Below, one piece after another: positions 38,453 through 49,768 of a DNA stretch of 64,000 nucleotides; within the stretch, counting starts at the first letter, position 1; the number at the start of each line of letters is the position of its first letter. Under the pieces are notes generated by a model, which saw nothing but the letters and a program-made list of their open reading frames with translations, did no database searches and had not been told where the DNA came from. The stretch spans positions 7,075,832-7,139,831 of the forward strand of contig CM022675.1 of NCBI GenBank assembly GCA_012295275.1. Direction: 5' to 3'. The stretch comes from Chrysomallon squamiferum (lineage: Eukaryota > Mollusca > Gastropoda > Neomphalida > Peltospiridae). Position numbers and translations under genes: made by a program.

Positions 38453-41400
38453 TAAAATATTCTTATCTGAATGTGTTCCTATTACAACATAGTAGTATAG
38501 TTTTGGATAACAAAGACAGTCTTTTTAAATTCTTATATTTTAAATATTTTTATTATTTTTTGCTTTATATCATTGAATACTGTTTTGTGCAAGGGATGCT
38601 GTTAAATTGTTCTTTTTCTTCTATTCTTTTTTCTTTCTTTTATGCTTTTTTTTATTATAAATATTTTTTTTGTCATTATAATTTTAAAAATAATGAAACG
38701 TTTTTTTTTTTGAAGAAAATATTTTTCATTATACCACTGCCATATATGACTTATGAAGTTATCTCCCTTGTATTTTATTTTTTAAAGTATTATTCATTGC
38801 CAGTATGTCACTGGAAAGATTTTGATGATGTTTTGGATTATTAATATTTTCTGATCTTAGGTATCTGTGTAACTGTTCAGAACACAGTTTATAAATTTTA
38901 TTTAGTGATATATATTTTAATTTTTAATTTTTGTTTTTAGATTTATTTTTATTTATTTTATTTTCAGACCCTACTTTGAAATGAAAATAAAGTTCAATCA
39001 GCTTATGGAGGTAAGCAGTAATTGTATCAACTTAAAACAAGGATCATAATGACATTTCATATATTCCCAGGTTATTGTTATATTTCGTTCTTGATTAAAT
39101 ATGTCTTTGATTTTCCTATCAGATATCTTTAATATATAAAAAAAATTCTTAGTGATTGGTTTATTTTTTCTTCCTTTGTTTTGTATTGTTTTTTTGGGGG
39201 GGTTGTGTGTATGTGTGTGTTTGTATCAAAAAATTTTTGTCATAGAAATTTTTTAATTATATGGCACCAATATTTGTTACTAACTATGTATGCCAGTGAT
39301 TTGAAAAACCTGGAAGAATGAAAAAGAAAATATTTGATTTAATATAAAACCTTAATAATTATAATAATAAAATTACACAAATATGAAGATCATTTATTAG
39401 GACTAAAATCAAGCAAAAACATAAATATTCCCATTTTGCATCAAATCTTAAAAACATGATTTAAAAACTTTTTGAAACTATATACCAACTAGTATATATC
39501 CCTAATGACTTTTGAACTTCACGATTTTAAATTCAGCTGTGATAATGTAACATACATATATACAGAAAATAATTCTGAAACATATCTCTATAGAGAAATA
39601 ATTCTGTAAAATGTCAGTATTGAAAATAATTCTGTAACAGATACTCAACATTAAATTTACACTGATTGTCCATTGATATTTTTAGGATCAGAAGTTAAAA
39701 GTGAGTACACTAGAAGAAGATGTGTCCTCGGCTAAAGCTCTGTATTCCCAAGCTCTTCACAGTCTGGAGGCTATCAGTGACGAGATTCATCGCAAGAGAC
39801 TGGAGAGAAGGAAAAACCTCCAACTTGGTATCAGAAGTGCAGGAGTAGGAGCTGAGGATCCTGCCCCTCCACCTCCTTGGGACGGTCGGGTTGATGGCAG
39901 TTCGGTCTCACCCAGATACTCATGTAGTGATCCTCTACAGGCAACAGTTTCTTCTAGAGAGAAAAATATCCATCGCCAGCATTCGAGATCTGATATTGAT
40001 GCCTCTGATGCTGATGTGTTTTCTGGTTCAATTTTATATGAATCTCCTGAAAGAGCTAGATCTCAGAGCTACAGATCTGCCATAGAAACTAGTCAGACCA
40101 ATTTGCCTGCAGTCAGTCCAGAAGACAGTCTGTGCCTGGCAGACTACGATGAAAACTTTGAAGTGTCGTGTCTCGAGGATGATTACATGGACCTGCCCAA
40201 AACACACTCACCCAGAGGAAGAGTGAACCCTCAGGTTAAGCGGTCAGACAGCCTGGCTTCTGCAGACCGGAGTATTTCTCTGTCGGTTCAAGAAACCGAG
40301 CCATCAAGGTCCCAGACTAAACCAATCACAATAGCAGGACATCTGTCTCATAATAATTTGAAAGGTGAAGGAGGGAGTGGTTCGCCCTCAACCTCTCTAC
40401 ACAAGTCTCCCAAACTTCAGGGACTGATTCTTCGAGTTGACGCATCGCTGGACCCTCTTCAGAAGTTGCAGCCACAGCACCAGTACTCTGGTGCTTCTGT
40501 GAACAACACCGTCGCAGCTTCTTTGAGGAGCGGACCCAGCACCCCAGTCGCGTCGTCCACGGGAAGAATCGTAGCAGTGTCGTCAGAACCGGTGAATAAC
40601 GATCCCCTCAATGTGTCTGCAGTTCTCGGTTCCAGCTCGCAGGATTCCCCGGCGAAGAAGATAAACCAGTCGAAGAAAACCCGGGTGAACAGCACCAGAG
40701 AGGGTGACACTTCTTCTCTGTCGTCTCCTGCTCACGAGCGAAAGAACCTGAGGATACCATCGTCGTCCGACATGTCACAGCTGAGTGTTGAGGACAGCTC
40801 AGACACGGAGAGCATAGCCAGCACTGGTCCCATGTTTGACGACGATCAGATTGAGTTTCTGTCCATGGACTTCAGCAAACAGGCGAGCAAAGATGATCTT
40901 GCTGAAGCCTTCCAGCCCTGGAAGAGACAGTCATGGAACAGAATGAGCCTGCCACCGAGGTTAGGTTACCTGGAGGGTTACCTCAACAGAAAGTTGTCTG
41001 ACACATCAAAACAGTCCGATGAAAATACTCTCGAAAATATATGTGAAAATCTTTCAGAAACAGTCCCCAGTCGAAATGCAAAGTCATCAGACTTTGTGAA
41101 TCTGGAGAATTCACAAAATGGTGATTCGGAAGAGAGACATGTAGACTTGGTAGTTAGCAGTGTTAAAGATAAAAGTTATTCTCAAGAAATATCATTAGCT
41201 TCTGGTGATTGTAACAAAAATAATGACAGAAATAAAGGAGTGATTTCACCTCCTATTTGTCCTGCAGAATCAGACTCTATGAATAAAGATTCAGCCTCAG
41301 AAAGGTTTCAGAAGAAATCTGAAACAACATCACTTTCAGAAACGGTTGATATGAATCACGTGACAAACAGTGATGATATTAAATCCCAACCCGAGGAAAT

Positions 41401-41548
41401 CAATGAGAGTATTATAAAAACGAAATCGTTAGAAATGAATCCACCTTGTGCTTTTGAAGGGAAGCCAGAAGAACCTGTAGATTTAGAAAATAGTTCAGTA
41501 CACCCCGGCTTAGAAAAACACACGGAGGCAGTAGATAATCAAATATAG
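32349..41548 (+). CDS. SH3BP5: SH3 domain-binding protein 5 family (Rab11 GEF, SH3BP5/REI-1)
   Basis: Seven constitutive coding exons join in phase: 32349-32459, 33279-33341, 33838-33966, 34385-34546, 35723-35853, 38968-39010 and 39686-41548. They give 833 residues. Residues ~38-255 form the charged coiled-coil typical of the family, with recognisable blocks such as LNALAKKLG, ARPYYDARVKAKE, SDPAWQEMLNHATMK, RDLKRAIAKSKPYFEMK and LEAISDEIHRKR. Known members are guanine-nucleotide exchange factors for Rab11 (C. elegans REI-1, human SH3BP5/SH3BP5L). Human SH3BP5 (Sab) also binds BTK and JNK and sits on mitochondria. The ATG lies in a good context (AAAATGGCG). The last exon adds a ~570-residue Ser/Asp-rich, probably disordered tail, making the protein much longer than the human ones (455 and 393). 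One or two invertebrate family members are expected; which vertebrate paralogue it matches better was not resolved. Confidence 0.93.
32460..33278 (+). other. SH3BP5 intron 1
   Basis: AT-rich, ends in TTTATTTGCAG. Nothing else seen. Confidence 0.8.
33279..33341 (+). CDS. SH3BP5: SH3BP5 coding exon 2
   Basis: 21 codons (TELEKLNKASEEINRLELE...), start of the coiled coil; donor GAT|GTAAGT. Confidence 0.9.
33838..33966 (+). CDS. SH3BP5: SH3BP5 coding exon 3
   Basis: 43 codons containing the conserved ARPYYDARVKAKE block; acceptor GACTTAG, donor GAG|GTAGTA. The open frame runs on past the donor to 34071, but that extension is intronic. Confidence 0.92.
34385..34546 (+). CDS. SH3BP5: SH3BP5 coding exon 4
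   Basis: 54 codons with the conserved ALRYERACSMHEAAKEMV and SDPAWQEMLNHATMK blocks; donor AAG|GTTGGT is weaker than the others. Confidence 0.93.
34547..35722 (+). other. SH3BP5 intron 4
   Basis: AT-rich. From about 35150 to 35690 it carries a loose periodic pattern of AAATAT/AAAATGTTT phrases every 60-70 bp, suggesting a decayed AT-rich minisatellite. Ends AAATTTCAG. Confidence 0.6.
35723..35853 (+). CDS. SH3BP5: SH3BP5 coding exon 5
   Basis: 43 codons plus two bases, containing QMFKLAEERVQFLQRDLKRA. It ends in phase 2 at TCAAA|GTGAGG. The leftover AA is completed either by the A of exon 6 (Lys) or by the C of the cassette exon (Asn). Confidence 0.92.
36299..36364 (+). CDS. SH3BP5: SH3BP5 predicted 66-nt in-frame cassette exon
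   Basis: It has a well-formed acceptor (GGTTTCTATCATAG) and a strong donor (TGTTT|GTAAGT). It is exactly 66 nt long, enters and leaves in the same phase as its neighbours, and has no stop in that phase. It would replace Lys199 by Asn and insert 22 residues reading NLSTRRSLLQLSSIANQHWL and then ECL before PYFEMK. It lies immediately after a poly-T tract. The insertion point is in the coiled coil at the conserved AKS-KPYFE junction, so skipping gives the canonical protein and inclusion would alter the helix. RNA data were not available. Confidence 0.55.
36657..36747 (+). repeat. ~90-nt poly-T tract
   Basis: Nearly pure T, interrupted only by GTTTC and C-containing points near 36690-36705. Lies about 300 nt downstream of the cassette exon. 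Confidence 0.95.
38195..38217 (+). other. Possible 23-nt microexon in SH3BP5 intron 5
   Basis: A very good pyrimidine tract (TGTCCCTGTTTTCATC), a possible branch point and TTGGTTAG precede ATCTCTGCATGAAATGACG. The only donor is a weak ACTG|GTACTT. At 23 nt it would shift frame into a stop soon after exon 6 begins. Alternatively, read-through gives a short alternative C-terminus. Likely only a decoy acceptor. Confidence 0.15.
38968..39010 (+). CDS. SH3BP5: SH3BP5 coding exon 6
   Basis: 43 nt: one base completing Lys199, then PYFEMKIKFNQLME; acceptor TATTTTCAG, donor GAG|GTAAGC. Confidence 0.92.
39686..41548 (+). CDS. SH3BP5: SH3BP5 last coding exon: end of coiled coil and long tail
   Basis: 620 codons plus TAG. 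It starts DQKLKVSTLEEDVSSAKALY, continuing the coiled coil to HRKRLERRKNLQ, then GVGAEDPAPPPPWDGR. A Ser/Thr/Pro/Asp-rich tail follows, with one denser acidic-hydrophobic stretch (STGPMFDDDQIEFLSMDFS) near residue 595. The frame is clean over 1.86 kb, in contrast to the damaged gene C exon. The tail has no domain I recognise and is probably disordered. Confidence 0.92.
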   Translation, partial: DQKLKVSTLEEDVSSAKALYSQALHSLEAISDEIHRKRLERRKNLQLGIRSAGVGAEDPAPPPPWDGRVDGSSVSPRYSCSDPLQATVSSREKNIHRQHSRSDIDASDADVFSGSILYESPERARSQSYRSAIETSQTNLPAVSPEDSLCLADYDENFEVSCLEDDYMDLPKTHSPRGRVNPQVKRSDSLASADRSISLSVQETEPSRSQTKPITIAGHLSHNNLKGEGGSGSPSTSLHKSPKLQGLILRVDASLDPLQKLQPQHQYSGASVNNTVAASLRSGPSTPVASSTGRIVAVSSEPVNNDPLNVSAVLGSSSQDSPAKKINQSKKTRVNSTREGDTSSLSSPAHERKNLRIPSSSDMSQLSVEDSSDTESIASTGPMFDDDQIEFLSMDFSKQASKDDLAEAFQPWKRQSWNRMSLPPRLGYLEGYLNRKLSDTSKQSDENTLENICENLSETVPSRNAKSSDFVNLENSQNGDSEERHVDLVVSSVKDKSYSQEISLASGDCNKNNDRNKGVISPPICPAESDSMNKDSASERFQKKSETTSLSETVDMNHVTNSDDIKSQPEEINESIIKTKSLEMNPPCAFEGKPEEPVDLENSSVHPGLEKHTEAVDNQI

Positions 41549-42285
41549 TTCATCATTCTTACAGCCTAAATTAACACAAATACTTACCTTAGTAATATTT
41601 TTTATTTTATCTCTGTGTCAAATCTTTTTTTTTATTAAAAGGTATAAAGGATAGCGCTGACGATACCTTTTTGAAAAAAAAAGAAAAGAAAAAAAAAACC
41701 AGAAGTTTTTACATTATACTACGCAAAGAATTAGAATTACAACATTTAGTGATATCATACACATTTGCCATAAACAGTTTTAGATATTTAATGCTTTGGA
41801 CATATGTAATTATTTCCATTGCATTTGTGGTCATAATTACAGTATTTTTAATTAGTTGTACACGTTGTTAATTCATCAGTGACTAACTGCATAATCTGTT
41901 TTGTTTACTAATGTATTCATGTATCACACACTCACCTCAGTTGTTATTAGCATATTTAATTGACAATTAATGCTCATCATAACTGGCTTAATGAAAAAAA
42001 AAATAACATATTTATTTATTTATTTATTTAAAATTATTTTTATAGGTTGTGAATTTTGTTCAGCTAAAATTCACATCAAAAACATTTAATTGAGATTAAC
42101 ATTTTCAATTTAAAATATCTAGCTTAATCATTATTTATTTATTTATTTATCTCTTTTTTTTTTCTATTTTCTTTTTTGTTACAAATTTGATTATCTAAGA
42201 CTTCAAATAACAAATAGTTCATTGATATTAACATGATAAATTATGAATTTTAAGAATAATAATAGCATAAATTTTACTTCTTTTG

Positions 42286-42326
<41 letters not shown>

Positions 42327-43860
42327 AGAGTTTTGGTAAACAGATTTTGCCAGTTAAAGATTTCTTTAGAAATTTGTTTGCATGACTACAAATAACTTCA
42401 TAAAACTAAATTTTTAAAACAGAAATAGTGTATTTAGGTTGTTTTTAGATAAAAACAAAAATTGGATTCATTTAAAATTCTATTCAGATGCACAAATTGT
42501 TTAATGTATCTGATTGTTGTAGTATCTTGACATCATTCAAAGTAATTTAGCATCTGTAGGGCTAATGCATCAAAAGTGCTAATATTGATTAATAATAATA
42601 AAATGAAGATTTTTTTTTTTTTTATCACCAGAGTCGATTAAAATTTTTAATGTATGACCAAGAATCAGAATGGTCTAAAGCTAACAAAAAAAAAAAAAAA
42701 AAAAAAATCATGAATTGGATCAAATAGAATGTGTGGTAAATAAAGGTGGAATGAAATCGAATGTTTAATAATTTATAGGTCATAAACAAGGCTATAAAAT
42801 TTACATTAGTTTTTACTCAAAACAAAACAAAAAATAAATAAATAAATAATAATAATAATAATTTAAAAATAAAAAAGGGATTTCTTTAAAAAATTATAAG
42901 GATGGATTCATTTTGAAAGATGTTTGGTAGGAAATAGTCGGGGTTTTTTTTTCTTCTTTTTTTAAGTTAAAATTGGAGTATTAATTTCTGTTCATTGGTT
43001 GTTAAAATGTAATCTGTTTACAGCAGAAATGTGTTTAGATTAATCTTATTGTTAATGCAGTTTTGGTTTCTGGCTAATAGTACAGTATAATAATACACTG
43101 AGAGATTTTTTCACTTGACAAACCCCTCCCATTTAATACAGTACAGAAAGATTTCTGCATTGCAGACTAATATGGGTCTCTTCTTAAGTTCCATACATTT
43201 CAAATCTATTGTGATAAAAAAAAAAATGTCTGATGAATTTAAATACAATAAGGAAAAAGGAAAGGTGCTGTTTTTAATGAACATTTTCACCATTTCAGAA
43301 ACTCCAGGATTGAAAATGGTTGTGGAAATGAGAAAGTTTTGAAAAAAGTTTTTAAATTTTCATTTTCTTTTTTTTTTTTTTTTCTGTTTTCACACTTTAC
43401 ATTCGTTTTATGTTTTGTTTTTTTTGTTTTTTTCATTGTTTACATTGTATTATACATTTTCATGTTTTGAATTTTTATTATTTGTATAAAAAGAAGATAG
43501 AGCAGATAAATGGCATATTTTGAAGTTTAAAATGTTTTGGTCTTTTTAGATCAGCAAAAAAAAAAAAATAGTATAATAAATACTTTTTTATTTCCTCAAA
43601 TCCTCATTTGTACATGATTTATTAACATTTTTGGTCTTTTTTTTTTCTTCTTTTTTTTACATTCAGTTTTCTATTTACAAGACAAAGATTTTGAAGAAGA
43701 ATCATATATGTTAGCCATGACTATAATTTATTTTATAGTTAACAGGTTGTGCTTTGTTTTTCAGGGAAGAGTTATGGTTCTTTGAATCTCAGTCCTTTCT
43801 TGAGGGGTCATCCATAAAGACATATATTTTTGGATTTTTATAATAATAATAATAATAATA

Positions 43861-43894
<34 letters not shown>

Positions 43895-46300
43895 TTTTTT
43901 TTCCATCAAAGTAACAATTTAACATAAATTTGTCTAAATGTTTAAAACTACAAGTTTATTTAGATATTTTACAGGTGTATTTTGACCTGGCTTTGAAGCT
44001 GTAGATTACTGGTGCCTATATGCAAATGCACTCTATACAAACAATTTATAAAATGAAACTGCTAATCTCACTTTAGTGCAGAATAAACAAAGTTTGAGCA
44101 CATACCTTTCAGAAAGCTATGGGCAACACTGGTATAAATAAACTGAAGAATATGAATGGTACTGAAAATATATTGTTAATAATGTTATTTATATTTAGAG
44201 TTTTGTTTTGATAAAGTATATATATATATATATATTTATATATATTTATGCACATACATACACTTGACATTTTAAAATTTTAATCAAATATCTGAGGAAA
44301 AACCATAAATTTATATTAAGAATCAATATTTTTTAATATTTTTTTTCTATATAAATTGAACATCTCAGTATAAGAATAGATCTGCTCTTATTAGTATTAA
44401 ATGTCAAAAAACTTTTTTTTTTGGAACACTTAAGCATAATTATTCTGTATAATATAACCCAACCACCCCCATTCCTTCTGGGAGTGTGTCCTTTATGGAT
44501 GACTCCTGAAACTTGAATTGCTTCTGGGATCTTTTGATTTCATCTAATTTAATGTTTTTTTTTTTTTTTAGGTTTTTCTTGTTTTTTATTTTTTTTCCGA
44601 GATTAATTTGACGTGTAAATGTAAATATTGCCTATGTGATAATACAAATTTCATTATTTTACTCAAAAGATAGAAGAACTGCCATAATTTTCTTTTTGAC
44701 AGTTCTGACAGAGAATTTTAAACTTACAATTTCACAGATCTTTTTAAGTGTATTATATTCATTAAAACATATATATATATATATATATATATGTATATGT
44801 ATATTATGACCTCTGGCAACGAAAGGTACTATAAAGTAGAGGTTTTGATGATATTTTAATTTTTCTTTTTTCTTTTTTAATAATAATAATAAAAAGTAAC
44901 TTTTGAAAAGATAGACTTCTTTCTTTTCTGTTATAATCCAAAATGATGTTACTTAATTTTAATGTTGTCAATGGGAGTGCAAGTTGATTTTTAAGACACT
45001 TCTTTCAGTATATTCCGGCATTTAGCAAATCTGTGTAAGGAATAAAGCTTGAGAAAGCTAGCAGATGATTTAAAAAATATTACAGGATCTGATGATTTGA
45101 GAATTTATAAATAATTCAAATTAACTGAATTGCCTCTTGTTATCTTTCTCAACAGTTTAATGTACTTTTTACAGAAATTGGTCATGCATAAAAAAAACCT
45201 TTCAAGATAATTTAACTTTTAGTAATACATTACCAGAATTAATCAGTCTCAATGAATCAATATAATAATGACTCGTTCTAAAACATTGTGAATTTCAAGA
45301 AAAACCTTATATAAAGACCAATATTTTACCAATAGCTGTGGATAACATTAACTGTTTTATATAGACATTTTTAATCAGTTCGGTTTCCATTTGGGAAAAC
45401 TGAAAGTTTTATAATTTATTATCATCACAATCATCATTATCATCATTTATTTATTTATTATTGTTATAACTTTTTTTTTTTTTTGAATTATGCTAATGAT
45501 TGAACTAAATACTAAAACTTTAAAAAAAAAAAAAAACGGTGATGCAATTTATAAGAATTGTGTAAATGTATTACATTTTTTTATTGTTGTTTTTTGTTTG
45601 TTAAATATTTTGACATTATTAACAGTTAACTTTAATATTAAAAAATGATAAACAAAAGAAACACACACACACACATGTTAACACACAGGGCTTTGAAATT
45701 ATACCAATGGCTGCAGTTATTGGTAACTTGACTGTCCAGTTTTCATTCCAAAGATAATTAACATAATATTGTGTAACAGAAAAAAATATGATCTTCCTGC
45801 TTGAAAATAATTTAAAAGCCCTAAACATACATAAACATGCACACTTGCATACATCTTCATACATTCAAATACACACACATACATAAACAAATTTTTAACA
45901 ACCAAAACACAATAATAATATCTAAACAACACAGATGTATTTCATTGGTTTCTTTGTAACATAACTTCCCAGATTTAAAAAACCCACCCTAAAAAACCAA
46001 AAGTATTCATTAAGTTTTATCAAATTTGTAAGTTCCTGTGGTTTTTTATTTATTATATTTATTTAACTGGTGATATGTACAAAAATGGCAGTAACAATAC
46101 ACACACACTAAATTAAATATTTAAATAGTGTTTACCTAAATTTTATTAGTTACATTTTTGCATGCTTTTTCACATTAACATAGAAAAGTTATTCAATTGT
46201 CTTCTAGGAATTTTTGTATTGACGAGTTATCATTTTTCACATTGAAATAAATACCATGTTATGTCCTAATGTTGAATTTGTTATTATTTATATTATTTAG
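41549..46300 (+). other. SH3BP5 3' UTR and following intergenic DNA
   Basis: AATAAA-type signals occur near 42735, 43573, 44083, 44135 and 45038, so the polyadenylation point cannot be fixed. It contains TTA repeats (42290-42323), poly-A (42687-42709), AAT/TA/CA tracts (43842-43893) and TA tracts (44216-44234, 44768-44792). Small frames at 41671-41871 and 43115-43342 lack support. Confidence 0.5.
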
Positions 46301-46882
46301 AAATGGAAATAAATTTTAGTTATTTTATGTTTATATAACTGCAGAATTACAGAAGTATCAACTGTTTGTATCCTACAGTAAATACAAGCTAGGACATGAA
46401 AATCCAAACCACAGCCTTTGATGAACTATATTTAATTGATGGTGCAACAGGACAGTTAATCATGCAAACAAATATGACTACAGAACAATTTTATTTCAAT
46501 TTCATTAACCACTGGCTTCACGCAGATTAGTTTTGTTGATTTAAATGGTACTCTAATGAATCAAAAGATTGAAACTGTTATTAGTAGAAACTGTTACCAA
46601 ATCTGAAGATTAAATAAACAGCATTCTGTTTTGTCTGCTGTAGAAAAGTACAACCATAGATGGACGCCGAATTTCAGATAACTGAGTAATATTGTTGTAG
46701 TATTGGTTTTGGTGCAGATAAGCAACAATCTTGCATTGTGCAGAAATAATCTTGTTATTAATGACAGAGACATAATGTAATATATACATATATATATATA
46801 TATACATGATTAAAATATAAATATTAAATTTAATATATATTGCAAGTTTTTTTAGCTATATGTTTAGGTTAATTGTTTAATC
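46301..46882. other. Intergenic, nothing recognised
   Basis: AT-rich unique sequence with a short TA tract near 46790-46803; no supported frame. Confidence 0.5.
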
Positions 46883-46930
46883 CAATGGTTCTCTAACTTT
46901 TTGGTTCTCAAAAAATTGCAGGCACACTAC
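46883..46930 (+). mobile_element. Possible hAT-type transposon/MITE end (degenerate)
   Basis: CAATGGTTCTCTAACTTTTT followed by GGTTCTCA and, a little later, TTGCAGGCACACTACAT. This resembles the CAGTGGTTCTCAA(A/C)CTTTTT start common at inverted termini of animal hAT elements. I could not find the matching opposite end (a GAGAACCACTG-like word), so this may be a fragment or a chance match. Confidence 0.35.
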
Positions 46931-47049
46931 ATACAAAATGCTAAGAAATATAATGAAAAAAATGCCCCAAAAATACAGAAATAACTGACAAGCTCTTCAT
47001 CATTTCATGTATAAAAAGTTCTCATCTAGAATCTGTACTGTTTGTTTTT

Positions 47050-47655
47050 CTTCTGTGAGAGATGTTCACTGACATATCTAGAGTATCCACCCTTGTGTGA
47101 GAGATGTTCACTGATATATTTAGAGTTACTGCCCTTGTGTGAGAGATGTTCACTGACATATTTAGAGTTACCACCTTTGTGTGAGAGATGTTCACTACTA
47201 TATTTAGAGTTACTGCCCTTGTGTGAGAGATGTTCACTGGTATATTTAGAGTTACAGCCCTTGTGTGAGAGATGTTCACTGGTATATTTAGAGTTACTGC
47301 CCTTGTGTGAGAGATGTTCAGTACTATATTTAGAGTTACTGCCCTTGTGTGAGAGATGTTCACTGGTATATTTAGAGTTACAGCCCTTGTGTGAGAGATG
47401 TTCACTACTATATTTTGAGTTACTGCCCTTGCGTGAGAGATGTTCAGATATATTTAGTTACTGCCCTTGTGTGAGAGATGTTCACTGTTATATTTAGAGT
47501 TACCGCTCTTGCGTGAGAGATGTTCACCGATATATTTAGTTACCGCCCTATTGTGAGAGATGTTCACTGATATATTTAGAGTTACCCCCTTGTCTGAGAG
47601 ATGTTCACTGATATATTTAGTTTCCGCCTTTGTGTGAGAGATGATATATTTTGAG
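47050..47655. repeat. 42-bp minisatellite, about 15 copies
   Basis: Units of GAGAGATGTTCACTGATATA then TTTAGAGTTACTGCCCTTGTGT repeat head to tail. Most are 42 bp; several near the 3' end are shortened to 37-39 bp (TTTAGTTAC instead of TTTAGAGTTAC). Because 42 is a multiple of three, it leaves long open frames on both strands (plus: CERCSLxYLELxPL repeats; minus: NISHTRAVTLNI repeats). No splice sites or start context support coding. Confidence 0.9.
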
Positions 47656-47659
47656 TTAA

Positions 47660-48349
47660 CAAAGGTGCATCAATACCCATACCAAGACGATACTTTAAAT
47701 TAAAGTTTAATTATTATGAATATATTATTCCTGCATAAAATTTACAATCGGGATAACCAGATAAACATGGAAAACATATTTCCTTTTTAGCTTCTTAGTC
47801 CCGAAAAACGTTGCAACGAACTTGCGCACTTGTTTCAAAAGTTGTTCGACTGAATTTCCGAATGAGGATTAATAATAATAATGTTTAGAAAAAGTAACTA
47901 TTTGCCAAGATATTTTACTTCATTTTACATATATATTTTTGTTCACTATAAACCCCGCCCCCCCCAAAAAAAAAAAAACCCCATAAATAATTAGTTATTT
48001 AAACTGAATATTTAGTTGGAGGAATTAGAGGAATGTTGTATAGGAAGGAAAAAGGTACAGGAAATAACTCTTACAACTGGCGTTTTTCTATTTAAATTTT
48101 TGCTCTTTCTCTTAAAGTGTGATAATAATAATAATAATAATAATGCAAACATTGAAGAAAGGGAAAACACTAAAACTAATACTTCTTAATACACCAATTT
48201 CTAAAATTAAGTTTGTCTTTTGGTTTAATTTTTATTTGCGATTTCAATTTCATTATTGAATCCAGAATTTAAGTTTAACGTCATTACAGATCCGAACTTT
48301 GCAGACCAAGAAATATGAACTGATTACATATTTTATTTCACAAAATGGG
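47660..48349 (+). promoter_or_regulatory. Possible promoter and non-coding first exon of gene C
   Basis: The first coding exon of gene C begins at an acceptor (49485), so an upstream non-coding exon is expected. The best candidate ends at AAATGGG|GTGAGC (exon edge 48349), following unique sequence with some CpGs (CGTTGCAACGAACTTGCGC at ~47810; AACGTCATTACAG at ~48279). A TSS is not visible. Confidence 0.25.
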
Positions 48350-48999
48350 GTGAGCTGTATGCCCTCAAACTAAAAATTATGGCTACCTCTGAAAGTCAAG
48401 AGGATGCTGTATAAGAAGTATTTACTCGTCTTGTACTTAATTTAGTAAGTAATATTATAACAAAATTGGATATTTTTCGAACTTAACAATATCACATTTT
48501 TGAAATTAATATTAGTTACAGTTGCCGCGATACTGAAACTATTAATAAAATATATGTTCTGATTATAATATTATTATTTTAAAACAAAATATTTTTTTAA
48601 ATTGTTATTTTGGATCTTCTAAATTTAATAATATAACGTTTTAGTATTCCGCACAATTAGTGGTGACGTTTTTAGCAGTATGTCTGCTGCAAATGAATTT
48701 AAAAAAAAAAAAAAAATGGAAGAATGCAATTCCTTGTTAATAATTATTGTAAAATTATATGTTCAGAAAATATGTATTTTTTAGAAACAGATCAATGAAT
48801 CTAAAAAAAGAAAAAGAAAAACGAATATATTTTGTATCCCCCTTGATAATAGAAAAATAGATACAAATATGTGAATATTAAATATTGTGTTATTCAGGTC
48901 AAAAACTATAATTTTTATTGTTTTTTTAAACATTTCATTGATGGTTTATTTTTAAGATGATTACCCTAATTTATAATTAATTTTTCCTTTTTGTAGACA

Positions 49000-49049
<50 letters not shown>

Positions 49050-49187
49050 CTGCTGTGTTATTTATTTATTTTTTTTTTAAACTTTATTTTCATTAAATAA
49101 ATTTAAAATGTCATGTCATTCTCAATAAATGTTAAATGAATATATGTAGTTTTACTACATTTTAAAAATTATCTAAGATAAGTTATG

Positions 49188-49233
<46 letters not shown>

Positions 49234-49485
49234 ATTTAATATTGTTATTATCTTAGATACTTTTTTATCATTGATACATATCTTAGATAATTTTTAATAC
49301 ATGTTTTTAACTATTTGCAGCAGATTTATCTTAATTTTTCAATTAATATTTTAAATTATTTTGCTGTCTTATAATTTTTCAATTAATATTTTTGAATGTT
49401 TCTGCTCTTAGATAATTTCTAAGTTAATGTTTTAATTATTTGCAGGAGTGATAATTTTTAATTTAATATTTTAAATTATTTCCAG
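48350..49485 (+). other. Predicted 5' intron of gene C
   Basis: AT-rich with TTA repeats (48997-49048) and a TA tract (49190-49231). From 49240 to 49485 an ATTTTTAATT(T)AATATTTTAAATTATTTGCAG-like phrase is repeated about four times, so the acceptor used at 49485 lies in a small tandem duplication that also contains decoy acceptors (for example near 49320 and 49445). Confidence 0.4.
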
Positions 49486-49668
49486 AAAAATGTCCTATCT
49501 GCTACTGTTTTTTGGTGCACAATGGCTGATTCTGAATGGAAAACCAGTGTCGATATGCTTTGAGGGATGCAGAGTCACCGAACAGGTGTTCAAGTGTAAG
49601 CAAATAATGAACAAGGATCTGCCAGAACTAATAACATGTGTGGAACAGCAGCAAGGACCTCTAATTGT
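49486..49668 (+). CDS. Gene C exon 1 (coding from 49490)
   Basis: 59 codons plus two bases: hydrophobic start, then cysteines in SICFEGCR, VFKCKQ and LITCVEQ. The donor is ATTGT|GTAAGT; a TAA directly overlaps the donor, so the exon cannot extend. Confidence 0.75.
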
Positions 49669-49734
49669 GTAAGTCTTTTAATGTGGAAATCTCGACAAAT
49701 TAATGAAAATAACCCCAAATTCGTTTTGCTCCAC

Positions 49735-49768
<34 letters not shown>

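Larger units (their letters stand above)
35854..38967 (+). other. SH3BP5 intron 5, U-rich, with cassette exon
   Basis: A ~3.1-kb T-rich intron containing T-runs at 36187-36200, 36241-36266, 36657-36747 (almost pure T, about 90 nt) and 37169-37198, plus a CA tract at 38420-38451. Open frames across the T-runs are poly-Phe artefacts. Confidence 0.7.

Noticed and set aside
43111-43342. Overlapping frames on both strands
   Set aside because: They lie in the SH3BP5 3' region, without conserved motifs or splice sites.
47022-47497. Long open frames on both strands with Cys-rich or NISHTRAV repeats
   Set aside because: They result from a 42-bp (multiple of three) non-coding minisatellite; no start context, splice sites or non-repeat coding flank.
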